Part shown: in pieces, positions 7,557-14,802 of the stretch
Layout: the number at the start of each line of letters is the position of its first letter
Numbering within the stretch: position 1 is the first letter of the stretch
Assembly: GCA_041651175.1 (NCBI GenBank)
Contig: JBAZJT010000021.1
Coordinates: 1 to 34,123, forward strand
Length of the DNA stretch: 34,123 nucleotides
Direction: 5' to 3'
Origin: Elusimicrobiales bacterium
GTDB lineage: Bacteria > Elusimicrobiota > Elusimicrobia > Elusimicrobiales > Elusimicrobiaceae
Program-made: the position numbers and the translations under genes
The notes under the pieces: model-generated
Databases searched by the model: none
The model's input: the letters and a program-made list of their open reading frames with translations, nothing else
Told to the model about the DNA's origin: nothing

Positions 7557-8549
7557 ATGGAGAAAGAAGAACTCTCAAAAGTGGTTGAAACCCTGCTTTT
7601 CATAACCGACCAGCCGCTTGACGTCAAAAAGCTCTGCAAAGCCGCCGAGTCCGGAGAGGGCGACGTGCGCGAGGCCGTGGCCGCCCTCCAGCGCAAATAT
7701 CTGGACATCGGCAGCGCGGTGCAGGTGCTTGAATCCGGCGGCGGCTGGCAGCTTGCCACCAAGCCCGAATACGGCCGCTGGGTGCGCCGGCTTTTCAACG
7801 AGAAGATGACGATGCGGCTCTCCTCCGCCGCGCTGGAGACTTTGGCCATAATCGCCTACCGCCAGCCGCTTACCCGCGCCGAGATTGAAGTCATCCGCGG
7901 CGTGGAGGTCATCGCCCCGCTGGAAACCCTTATAACGCGCGGGCTGGTAAAAGCCGTTGGCCGCAAGGAGACCGTGGGCCGCCCGCTGCTTTACGGCACC
8001 ACCGAGGAATTTCTGCGCATATTCGGCCTCTCCGGCATAGAGGGCCTGCCGAAGCTGGAAGCATTCGCCCCCAAGCCCGGCGAAAATGCCGCCGGCCAGC
8101 CGCTGCCGGGCGGCGCGGAGGGCCAGCAGGAGCTTTTCACCGAATCTCCGCCGGCTGATGCGGTTGACGAAGCAGCCGCGCAGGACATGGCAGCCGCCGC
8201 AGCGCCGGAGGCAGCGCCGGAGGCCGCGCCGGAAACTGTTCCGGCGGAACAATGCGCCGGGGGGGAGCCTCCCGCGCCCCAGTCATTTGCGGACACCGCC
8301 GCCGCTGAACCCGCCGCCGCGAACATCGCGCCGGCAGCAGAAATTCAGCCGGAGAATGCGGAGCAGCCTGCCGCGCCTGAGGCCACCGCGCAACCCGAAA
8401 ACACGGAGCAGCCCGCCATGCCGGAGGAAACCGCCGCCGCGCCGGAGGAAATCCCCCTGCCGGAAACCGGGATTTCGGACGAAACTCCGCTGGGCGCGGA
8501 GGATGAAAAACGCATCACGCCGGAGCCGGGCGCGCCGGAGGCGGGATGA
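7557..8549 (+). CDS. scpB: Segregation and condensation protein B with long acidic Ala/Pro tail
   Basis: ScpB dimers bind ScpA in the SMC condensin. Residues 1 to about 165 are a normal ScpB: 'VVETLLFITDQPLDVKKL' at the start, two winged-helix units, 'LSSAALETLAIIAYRQPLTRAEIE', 'IRGVEVIAPLETLITRGLVKAVGRKETVGRPLLYGTT' and 'FLRIFGLSGIEGLPKL'. ScpB is usually 160-200 residues; this one is 330. The extra ~155 residues are low complexity, rich in Ala, Pro, Glu and Gln (repeated 'EAAPEAAPE', 'AAPEATAQPENTEQPA') and probably disordered. The reading frame through the tail is clean and the galT start overlaps its end as ATGA, so the extension is real coding sequence rather than a frameshift artefact. 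Confidence 0.93.
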   Translation: MEKEELSKVVETLLFITDQPLDVKKLCKAAESGEGDVREAVAALQRKYLDIGSAVQVLESGGGWQLATKPEYGRWVRRLFNEKMTMRLSSAALETLAIIAYRQPLTRAEIEVIRGVEVIAPLETLITRGLVKAVGRKETVGRPLLYGTTEEFLRIFGLSGIEGLPKLEAFAPKPGENAAGQPLPGGAEGQQELFTESPPADAVDEAAAQDMAAAAAPEAAPEAAPETVPAEQCAGGEPPAPQSFADTAAAEPAAANIAPAAEIQPENAEQPAAPEATAQPENTEQPAMPEETAAAPEEIPLPETGISDETPLGAEDEKRITPEPGAPEAG

Positions 8550-9544
8550 CCCCCGAACTCCGCAGAGACCCCATTATAGGACGCTGGGTGATAATCGCCT
8601 CCGGGCGGAGGCTGCGCCCGTCGGATTTCAAGCCGGAGGCGGCAGCCTCGGACGACGTTTCCAAATGCCCCTTCTGCCCCGGGCGCGAGGCCGACACCCC
8701 CGCCGAAACCTTCGCCTGCGGCCCCGCGCGGCGCAAACCGGGCCAGCCCGGCTGGACTTTGCGCGTGGTGGGCAACAAATTTCCCGCTCTTGACCCGGCG
8801 GGCCGTATTCACCGCCACGGCGTCGGCATGTATGACGAGATGGACGGCGCCGGCGCGCACGAGGTCATCATAGAAACCCCGCACCATGTCCGCCATATAG
8901 CCGACATGGAGGACTGCGAGGTGGAGGATATTTTCCGCGCCTACCGCCACAGGATGCTGGCCGCCGCGCAGGACAAGCGGCTTCAGTACGCGCTGGTTTT
9001 CAAAAATTACGGCCGGGCGGCGGGGGCGACGCTTTCGCATCCGCATTCGCAGCTTATCGCGCTGCCGATGGTGCCCATCCGCGTCCGGCAGGAGATGGAC
9101 GGCAGCAAGGCCTATCACGATTATAAAGAGCGCTGCGTTTTCTGCGACATCATCCGCGAGGAGCGGCGTTTCGCCGAGCGCATAGTCTGCGAGGACGGCG
9201 ATTTCATAGCCATGGAGCCCTACGCCAGCCGCTTCCAGTTTGAAACCTGGATTTTGCCAAAGGAGCATTCCGGCCATTACGAGCGCATTTCCGCCGGAGG
9301 CATAAAAAACCTCGCCCGGCTGATGAAGACCGTCATGGCCAAGCTGCGCCGGGCCACCGGCGGCGCGCCGTTCAACTGGATGCTGCACACCATGCCGCTG
9401 CGCGATCACGAGAACGCGCATTACCACTGGCACATAGAGCTTATGCCCAAAACCGGCACCATCGCCGGCTTTGAATGGGGCAGCGGCTGTTACATAAACT
9501 CCCTCCCCCCCGAACTGGCGGCAAAAACCCTTAACGAGACGTAA
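8546..9544 (+). CDS. galT: Galactose-1-phosphate uridylyltransferase
   Basis: GalT exchanges UMP between UDP-glucose and galactose-1-phosphate in the Leloir pathway. The 332-residue protein shows a zinc-binding CPFC (residues ~47-50), the catalytic HPHSQ motif (nucleophile His in the HxH pair) near residue 166, and 'FNWMLHTMPLRDHENAHYHWHIELMPK' near the C-terminus, typical of the bacterial DUF4921/GalT-like clade. A related nucleotidyltransferase acting on another sugar phosphate cannot be excluded. ATG 8546 overlaps the scpB stop. It closes the operon; glgA, its likely ancestral neighbour, now lies 5.3 kb away beyond the accessory island. Its last 16 codons are 75% identical to the end of the truncated methylase ORF at 11217-11264. 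Confidence 0.9.
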   Translation: MTPELRRDPIIGRWVIIASGRRLRPSDFKPEAAASDDVSKCPFCPGREADTPAETFACGPARRKPGQPGWTLRVVGNKFPALDPAGRIHRHGVGMYDEMDGAGAHEVIIETPHHVRHIADMEDCEVEDIFRAYRHRMLAAAQDKRLQYALVFKNYGRAAGATLSHPHSQLIALPMVPIRVRQEMDGSKAYHDYKERCVFCDIIREERRFAERIVCEDGDFIAMEPYASRFQFETWILPKEHSGHYERISAGGIKNLARLMKTVMAKLRRATGGAPFNWMLHTMPLRDHENAHYHWHIELMPKTGTIAGFEWGSGCYINSLPPELAAKTLNET

Positions 9545-9557
9545 CTGCAAAATGGCA

Positions 9558-9602
9558 TTGAAATTTGTGTTATCTTATGATAGCATATAGGATATAGGGG
9601 AG
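9558..9602 (+). promoter_or_regulatory. Promoter/operator of the toxin-antitoxin operon
   Basis: A -35 TTGAAA (9558-9563) and an extended -10 TGaTAGCAT (9578-9586) are 17 bp apart, an excellent sigma-70 match. The -10 lies within a small palindrome TATC-TTAT-GATA (9571-9582), followed by a direct repeat ATAGG/ATAGG (9587-9598), which are candidate operator sites for the HTH domain of the antitoxin. The predicted mRNA starts near 9593, about 10 nt before the ATG at 9603; GGGGAG abuts the ATG directly. Confidence 0.65.
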
Positions 9603-9926
9603 ATGGCTCCGATAGCCGATTGGCAGGTTACGTTGTTTCTTGACAAGTTCAAGAAAAGCATGGCAAGGGGTTTTTATCTTGTTCCAAGGGAGAAAAACTT
9701 GAAATCTCTTGCGGCCTTGGGTATGCCGGTACAGGAAGCCAAGCGTATCATTGCAGGGCTGACTCCGGCTGATTACTATGCGGGGCCGAAACCGGATAAT
9801 AAATACCAGAATTGCGATGTGTGGGAATTTGTGGTCATTGTCAGCGGGGAAAAAATATATATAAAGTTAAGCAGCGATCTCAGATGTGGCGGCAAATGTA
9901 TTTCATTCCATCATGCGGAGCATTAA
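9603..9926 (+). CDS. mqsR: MqsR-family toxin (type II TA, mRNA interferase-like)
   Basis: The 107-residue protein matches the MqsR-type toxin pattern: 'LTPADYYAGPKPD' followed by 'CDVWEFVV', 'EKIYIKLS' and a terminal 'CISFHHAEH'. MqsR toxins are RelE-fold ribonucleases that cleave mRNA and are held inactive by MqsA. Aligned by eye with E. coli MqsR, the tyrosine of the VYLK strand (Tyr81) is kept (IYIK), whereas the positions of Lys56 and Lys96 are Ala and His, as in the 'SFHxAE' branch of the family. The antitoxin gene begins 1 nt after the stop. The order toxin-antitoxin is that of mqsRA. Codon use is more AT-rich than galT, suggesting transfer. Confidence 0.85.
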   Translation: MAPIADWQVTLFLDKFKKSMARGFYLVPREKNLKSLAALGMPVQEAKRIIAGLTPADYYAGPKPDNKYQNCDVWEFVVIVSGEKIYIKLSSDLRCGGKCISFHHAEH

Positions 9927-9927
9927 T

Positions 9928-10935
9928 ATGAAAACTTACTGCCCAAATTGCGATAAAATGGTTCCCGCTGTTGAGCATACAAAAGCGGAGAAATTGCCCG
10001 TAAAAGGCGATGAAATAGAGATAAAATCCGTATTTCTGCGGTGTCCGGAGTGTTCGGAAAGCATATTTAATGAAAAGCTGGATTCAAAAAATCTGGAACA
10101 GGCATTTGCCGGCTACCGCCGGAAACATAAACTTCTGTCTCCGCGGGAAATAAGGGCCATCCGCGAACAATACGGGCTGAGCCAGCGCGCATTCGGCGGC
10201 TTGCTGGGATGGGGAGAGATAACCATCCATCGTTATGAAGCGGGCGCTATTCAGGACAGGGCGCACAACGAACTGCTGGAACTTATAAAAATGCCCGAAA
10301 ACATGTTGTTTATTTATGAGGAAAATAAGGAATTGCTGCCCCAACGTTTAAGGGATGAAATACATATAAAAGTTAACGTCTTGATGGAACGAGCAGCAGT
10401 TTCGCGGTTTAATAAGGCGTTTGAATATTACTTGTCGTATGCAAAAACAGCGCAACCCGAATTTACGGGGAATAAAGCTTTTGATTTGAGAAAAACAATC
10501 CAGATGATACTCTACATAGTGAACCACCTTAAGGAAACATTCAAAACCAAGATCAACAAGATGTTGTGGTATGCCGACTTTCTGCATTTCAAACGCCACA
10601 TGATTTCCATCAGCGGCAATGGCTATGTGCATCTGGATTTCGGCCCCGTGCCGAATCATTATGACTTGATACTTTCCAAAATGGTTGAAGACAAATTGTT
10701 GCGAAAAGAGGAGCGGAAATTCGGCGAAGCGATAAGTGCGCTGGTTACTCCAAATGCCAGAGAATTCACAGAAACTGAAAAGGAAGCATTGGATTTTGTG
10801 ATAGGAAAGTTTAAAAACTCAAGTTGCAATGAGATTTCACAGCAATCGCATAACGAATCCCCATACAAAAACACTGCCACAAGAGAAAGAATCTCATACC
10901 ATCTGGCAAAAAACTTGACAATGAGTTTGCCTTAG
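9928..10935 (+). CDS. mqsA: MqsA-type antitoxin fused to a Panacea/SocA-like domain
   Basis: This 335-residue protein has three parts. Residues 1-55 are a YgiT/MqsA zinc finger with CPNC and CPEC pairs. Residues ~70-130 are an MqsA-type XRE helix-turn-helix ('LSQRAFGGLLGWGEITIHRYEAGAIQDRAHN', cited as a landmark), which should bind its own promoter. Residues ~180-290 ('INKMLWYADFLHFKRHMI', 'HLDFGPVPNHYDLI') resemble the Panacea domain (SocA-like, DUF4065), a known antitoxin module. Ordinary MqsA is only ~130 residues. ATG 9928 is preceded by GCGGAG with a 7-nt gap; the upstream in-frame ATG 9886 overlaps the toxin and is less likely. It probably neutralises the adjacent MqsR and represses the operon. 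The Panacea call is by eye. Confidence 0.82.
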   Translation: MKTYCPNCDKMVPAVEHTKAEKLPVKGDEIEIKSVFLRCPECSESIFNEKLDSKNLEQAFAGYRRKHKLLSPREIRAIREQYGLSQRAFGGLLGWGEITIHRYEAGAIQDRAHNELLELIKMPENMLFIYEENKELLPQRLRDEIHIKVNVLMERAAVSRFNKAFEYYLSYAKTAQPEFTGNKAFDLRKTIQMILYIVNHLKETFKTKINKMLWYADFLHFKRHMISISGNGYVHLDFGPVPNHYDLILSKMVEDKLLRKEERKFGEAISALVTPNAREFTETEKEALDFVIGKFKNSSCNEISQQSHNESPYKNTATRERISYHLAKNLTMSLP

Positions 10936-10952
10936 CAGGGACAGGGGAAGTC

Positions 10953-11264
10953 GTGAGAGCGCTTTCGACAGAGGGCGTCAAATATGCCGGCTCCAAGTTG
11001 AAATTGCTGCCGCATATTCTGGCATTGGCCGGGAAGACCGGCGCGGGAACCGTGCTGGACGGGTTTTCGGGGACCACGCGGGTTTCGCAGGCTTTCGCCA
11101 AAAACGGGTATGGGGTGATTTGCAATGATATTGCCGTCTGGTCCGAAACGTTCGGGCGGTGCTATCTGCAAAACGCCGGGCTGGCGCGGGAGCGCGGGCA
11201 GTTGCTGGCCCACCTCAACTCGCTGTCGCCGGAACTGGCGGCAAAATTGCTCAACGAGGCTTGA
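10953..11264 (+). pseudogene. Truncated D12-class DNA adenine methylase copy
   Basis: The 103-codon ORF reproduces only the N-terminal part of the methylase at 13690-14793. It retains the substrate-independent 'KYAGSKLKLLPHI' and the SAM-binding 'VLDGFSGTTRVSQAF', but the catalytic DPPY motif is missing. Residues 5-70 are almost identical to the full copy; residues 71-88 are a diverged version of it (ending in AHLN), and the last ~14 residues (SLSPELAAKLLNEA) instead match the C-terminus of GalT. GTG 10953 has a good ribosome site, AGGGGAAG (10943-10950), and follows the antitoxin stop by 17 nt, so it is probably transcribed with the TA operon. It cannot be an active methylase on its own. Confidence 0.8.
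10973..11169 (+). repeat. Direct repeat copy 1 (methylase 5' region)
   Basis: This ~197-bp stretch recurs at 13713-13909 with a constant offset of 2740 and no indels. I count about nine differences by eye (roughly 95% identity), with a stretch of nearly 90 identical bases in the middle. Outside these limits the two copies diverge sharply. Such a length and identity would support homologous recombination. Confidence 0.9.
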
Positions 11265-11267
11265 TGA

Positions 11268-11297
11268 GGGGATGTTCCCCGGGCAATAGCTTTTGCC
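11268..11297 (+). terminator. Two adjacent hairpins after the truncated methylase
   Basis: GGGGA-TGT-TCCCC (11268-11280) is followed immediately by GGCAA-TAGCTT-TTGCC (11282-11297). They lie just after the stop of the truncated methylase and before the next promoter. No U-run follows, so this is a weak terminator candidate or simply structured RNA. Confidence 0.35.
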
Positions 11298-11327
11298 AAG
11301 CAGCGCATCGGATTTTGGCATATCTTG

Positions 11328-11365
11328 TATAATTGTTGACAACTTGTGGGTATCAGGGGTAAAAA
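11328..11365 (+). promoter_or_regulatory. Promoter region of the DUF2330-like gene
   Basis: Two overlapping candidates exist. A perfect -10 TATAAT lies at 11328-11333 but has no good -35. A perfect -35 TTGACA at 11336-11341 is followed 18 bp later by a TAAAAA (11360-11365). The palindrome GTTG-A-CAAC (11335-11343) sits between them and could bind a regulator. Ribosome site GGAGG is at 11390-11394. Confidence 0.45.
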
Positions 11366-11399
11366 ACACAAATTTCGTAAGAATACTTTGGAGGCAGTT

Positions 11400-13589
11400 A
11401 TGAAAAGTATGAAAATTGTCAGTGTCCTGAATTTACTGTTAATTTTTGCCGTTGTTAAAGTTCATGCCGATGGTTGTATGATTGCTAGCAAAGGCATGGA
11501 TTTCCCGGTTGAGACCGACCAATACGCCTATATCAACTACGAGAAGAACAATGAACAACTGATGGTAAGTATCGGAGCCGCGAAAGATTTCACAAAGGGC
11601 GTGTGGCTTCTCCCTGTTCCTGCCGTTCCGGAAAAAGTGAAATTGGACATTGTCGAAAATATCCCGGATTTTTTAGGACAGGAAATACATGAAGCGTTGA
11701 ATTATCGGCTTGAAAGAACGAAAGATTTGGTTTTAGGCTCACAGTTGTATCCGCTGATATTAACACGTCTTAACAGCATATTACCATACAAGGTTTTTGG
11801 CAGCGCCGCCGGAAGTTTGGGGAGTCTCGGATCCAAAAACGCCCCAGCGGGTGTGATGGTGCATCAGCAGGTTGAAAAAAACGGTATAGTGACAGAACTT
11901 GTCACTGCCCGCGAAGGCGACGGATTATATAACTACTTTTCCGGCAAAGGTTTACCCATAAATCGGGGATTTATCCCTGTGCTGGATGAGTATACAGGCA
12001 AGGACTATTCCTTTGTAGTGTCTTGGGTGGATAAGAATGGTGAAAATCTTCCAGTAACAGCGATGGACGTGTTGATGTATCTGAATCGTCAACGCGCAAG
12101 TTCCGGAGATTTAGTTAAATTACGCCGAAGGTATGCGGATACCCTGTGGCGGTCGCGTAAATTGTCCGACCAGGATAATGCCGCGCTGTTAGCAGAAGTT
12201 GCTAAAATTCCCGGGCTTGTGGACAATGTCAGGAAGCAAATGTGGCAGACACGATCGCCAAGACTGGCAGTGTCTGTGACATTTCCCACCGATAAGCTCT
12301 ATTATCCACTGAAGCTTACCAGTGTTTACGGCAGTGCTGTTGTTCCGGCAACTATCAAAATTCGGGGTTTTGTTACTCCCGATGTTTTTAAAGACATTGG
12401 CCCCTATATCAAGACGCAATACTTTATTGCCGACGATTATAGATTCGAATATGCCAAGCCCATCCCGCATAAGCAGGGTATGTACACCAAAATCAACCTT
12501 TCCGCTCCGGGCACATCGTTGACAGATGATCTTTGGATTGAAGATAAAATGCCAGGCAATCTCCGTATTCCGCTGTTTATATTTGAGCACATAATGTTTT
12601 CGTCGTGGTTGGCGCTTATTGCCCTCCTGCTTGTGTCGGGTATTTCGGCGCGGCTTATTGTTCCCAATCATGGCTTAAGAAAAAATTGGTTCGCTGAATC
12701 TCTTGCCTTGGGGGTTGCCGGATGCTTTTCGCTAGTTGCCGTCGCGGCAACGGCATTGTTTTTATACAAAGAAGATACCGAAAAGGGATTGGAACTGCAA
12801 AATGCTTTAGCTTCGCGCGGTTATCAGTGGAAGAGACGATGGGGGCTTTTGTTGAGTTGCGCCAGTCCAGTGACCTTACTGTCCGGTCTTGCATTGGCGC
12901 CTTTCATTATTTTGCTGCTTATGTCTTTTAGATTTCCATTGAGTTGGCTGCGACTGTTGATGTCTATTGCGTGTATCGCGATATGTGGGAGCGCTCTGGC
13001 ATGGATAAAATACCGTGGGTATCGTCCGCTTACCGCAATTTTGTTTGGGGCGATTTTTCCCGCGACCTTGGTTTACTATGATGCAGCGCTTTTCAATGCG
13101 CAAAACTTCATGAACGATACCTATATTACCAGTTTCGATATTCAGCCGATGCTGTTTTTGAAACTTTTCTGCGGCTCGTTTGTGTTTTTGTATTTTCTGG
13201 AATTTACGGCGCGCAAAACAAATGCGGCGGATAAGTTGAAACACACTGTCGTTTCGCTTCTCGTTGGCATTTTCACCAATATCGCCCTTGCGGCTGGGAC
13301 AATAATCGTATTCTCCTACATGGCATTCTGTTTTAACGAATATCAGAGTATTCATGTCATCGCAGTGTATTTTCTTGCAAGTCTGGTTTTGGGCTTGTAC
13401 TTGCCCATGCGCCTGCTGACGTATCGAAGGCCGGAAGACGAAGAATTATTCAAACAGCTTGAGCAGGAGGGGTATTCTCCCATCACATTGCTTAAACGAA
13501 CAAATTGGCTGAAAGCCGTGGGAGTGTTTACTTTAACTTTCATGTTGCTGGCATTTGGCGCATGGAAGTTGTTGCGGGTTATAATTTGA
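11400..13589 (+). CDS. DUF2330-like secreted domain with C-terminal multi-TM region
   Basis: The start ATG 11400 is fixed by GGAGG 5 nt upstream and yields a classical signal peptide (residues ~1-24, ending VKVHA-DGC); the open frame further upstream to 11346 is not needed. Residues ~25-390 form an extracytoplasmic domain with 'GCMIASKGMDFPVETDQYAY' and 'GVWLLPVPAVPEKVKLDI', which resemble DUF2330 proteins; this assignment is tentative. Residues ~400-729 contain about nine hydrophobic segments (for example 'WLALIALLLVSGISARLI' and 'GVFTLTFMLLAFGAWKLL'), so the protein is anchored in the inner membrane. The 729-residue length exceeds typical DUF2330 proteins. The gene is clearly AT-richer than the housekeeping genes and lies between the two methylase repeats, pointing to horizontal origin. 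Function unknown. Confidence 0.8.
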   Translation: MKSMKIVSVLNLLLIFAVVKVHADGCMIASKGMDFPVETDQYAYINYEKNNEQLMVSIGAAKDFTKGVWLLPVPAVPEKVKLDIVENIPDFLGQEIHEALNYRLERTKDLVLGSQLYPLILTRLNSILPYKVFGSAAGSLGSLGSKNAPAGVMVHQQVEKNGIVTELVTAREGDGLYNYFSGKGLPINRGFIPVLDEYTGKDYSFVVSWVDKNGENLPVTAMDVLMYLNRQRASSGDLVKLRRRYADTLWRSRKLSDQDNAALLAEVAKIPGLVDNVRKQMWQTRSPRLAVSVTFPTDKLYYPLKLTSVYGSAVVPATIKIRGFVTPDVFKDIGPYIKTQYFIADDYRFEYAKPIPHKQGMYTKINLSAPGTSLTDDLWIEDKMPGNLRIPLFIFEHIMFSSWLALIALLLVSGISARLIVPNHGLRKNWFAESLALGVAGCFSLVAVAATALFLYKEDTEKGLELQNALASRGYQWKRRWGLLLSCASPVTLLSGLALAPFIILLLMSFRFPLSWLRLLMSIACIAICGSALAWIKYRGYRPLTAILFGAIFPATLVYYDAALFNAQNFMNDTYITSFDIQPMLFLKLFCGSFVFLYFLEFTARKTNAADKLKHTVVSLLVGIFTNIALAAGTIIVFSYMAFCFNEYQSIHVIAVYFLASLVLGLYLPMRLLTYRRPEDEELFKQLEQEGYSPITLLKRTNWLKAVGVFTLTFMLLAFGAWKLLRVII

Positions 13590-13617
13590 AGCCTGCGGGA
13601 GTTGGCAAGGTTGAATA

Positions 13618-13665
13618 TGCTGCTACCCGGCTAAAAAACCGTGCCGGTTTTATAGGGTAGCAGCA
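13618..13665. repeat. 48-nt nested hairpin (inverted repeat)
   Basis: Perfect 11-bp outer arms TGCTGCTACCC (13618-13628) and GGGTAGCAGCA (13655-13665) enclose a second perfect 7-bp stem AAAACCG-TGC-CGGTTTT (13635-13651). It lies between the DUF2330-like gene and the full methylase. The inner stem with its T-run could terminate transcription; the whole could equally be the scar or end of an element, or an attenuator in the methylase leader. Confidence 0.7.
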
Positions 13666-13689
13666 ATATCGTTGCTGTTTACAGAAATC

Positions 13690-14793
13690 GTGATAGAGTC
13701 TCTTTCCACTCAGGGCGTCAAATACGCGGGCTCCAAGTTGAAATTGCTGCCGCATATTCTGGCATTGGCGGCAAAAACCGGGGCGGGAACCGTGCTGGAC
13801 GGGTTTTCGGGGACCACGCGGGTTTCGCAGGCTTTCGCCAAAAACGGGTATGGGGTGATTTGCAATGATATCGCCGTCTGGTCCGAAACGTTCGGGCGGT
13901 GCTATTTGCTTAACCGGAAAACCCGCGACGAATATGCGGAATTGTTCGCGCATCTTAACGCGGCCGCGCCTGCGGACGGGTGGTTCAGCGAACATTACGG
14001 CGGGGCCGCCGGCGACGGGCGCGCCGCCGGTTCCGACGGGCTGAAAAAACCCTGGCAAATCCATAACACGCGGAAACTGGACGGCATACGGGATGAAATA
14101 GAGCGGTTGAAGCTGCCGCCGGTTGACAAGGCCGTCGTTTTGACCGGGCTTATCCTCGCGCTGGACCGGGTGGATAATTCGCTGGGCCATCACGCCGCGT
14201 ATCTCAAAAACTGGTCCGCGCGCTCTTACGGGCAACTGAAGCTGGAAATTCCGGATTTTTGCGGCGGCGGGCGGGGGCATCAGGTTTTCAGGCGGGATAT
14301 TTTTGACCTGCTGCCGGAAGTATCCGCCGATTTGGCGTATTTTGACCCGCCCTACGGCTCCAATAACGGGAAAATGCCGCCCTCGCGCGTGCGCTATGCG
14401 GCTTATTACCACTTGTGGACGACGGTCTGCCTTAACGACAGACCGGAATTGTTCGGCAAGGCCAAACGGCGGAGCGACAGTTCTGACGTGAAATCGCCCT
14501 CCGTTTTTGAGGAGTTCCGGCGCGGCGCGGCGGGCCGCTTCATCGCGGTTGAGGCGATTGAGCGGCTCATACGCGGGGTGAACGCGCAGTGGGTGATTTT
14601 ATCCTACAGCTCCGGCGGCCGGGCGACCGCGCGTGAACTGGATGAAGTTATGCGCTCCTGCGGCAGGCTGGCCGAGACCGTCCGGCTGGAATACAAACGC
14701 AATGTGATGTCCGCGATGAAATGGACCAACGACTGGGCGGCCTCGCCCGGAAATCCGCACGAGGAATTTCTATTTCTGCTGGAAAAACGGTAA
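13690..14793 (+). CDS. D12-class DNA adenine (N6) methylase, full length
   Basis: A 367-residue SAM-dependent methyltransferase that should methylate adenine N6 at a specific DNA site. Motifs: 'KYAGSKLKLLPHI' near the N-terminus, SAM-binding 'VLDGFSGTTRVSQAF', and the catalytic motif IV DPPYGSNN around residue 218, followed by 'YAAYYHLWTTV', typical of MTases annotated as DNA adenine methylase/D12. I chose GTG 13690 because the truncated copy starts at the equivalent GTG 10953; TTG 13672 is an in-frame alternative. Neither has a convincing ribosome site. No restriction endonuclease gene is adjacent, so it is an orphan methylase or the remnant of an R-M system. Its 5' region is the second copy of the 197-bp direct repeat. 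Confidence 0.85.
   Translation: MIESLSTQGVKYAGSKLKLLPHILALAAKTGAGTVLDGFSGTTRVSQAFAKNGYGVICNDIAVWSETFGRCYLLNRKTRDEYAELFAHLNAAAPADGWFSEHYGGAAGDGRAAGSDGLKKPWQIHNTRKLDGIRDEIERLKLPPVDKAVVLTGLILALDRVDNSLGHHAAYLKNWSARSYGQLKLEIPDFCGGGRGHQVFRRDIFDLLPEVSADLAYFDPPYGSNNGKMPPSRVRYAAYYHLWTTVCLNDRPELFGKAKRRSDSSDVKSPSVFEEFRRGAAGRFIAVEAIERLIRGVNAQWVILSYSSGGRATARELDEVMRSCGRLAETVRLEYKRNVMSAMKWTNDWAASPGNPHEEFLFLLEKR
13713..13909 (+). repeat. Direct repeat copy 2 (methylase 5' region)
   Basis: This is the partner of the repeat at 10973-11169, offset by 2740 bp in the same orientation. It encodes the SAM-binding N-terminal part of the full methylase. Confidence 0.9.
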
Positions 14794-14796
14794 ACT
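14791..14796 (+). promoter_or_regulatory. Possible leaderless -10 of glgA
   Basis: TAAACT (4 of 6 consensus positions) lies exactly 6 nt before the glgA ATG and overlaps the methylase stop. No good -35 is visible, so the call rests mainly on the shared 6-nt spacing seen at 5066, 16296 and 26913. Confidence 0.25.
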
Positions 14797-14802
14797 GTAT
14801 TT

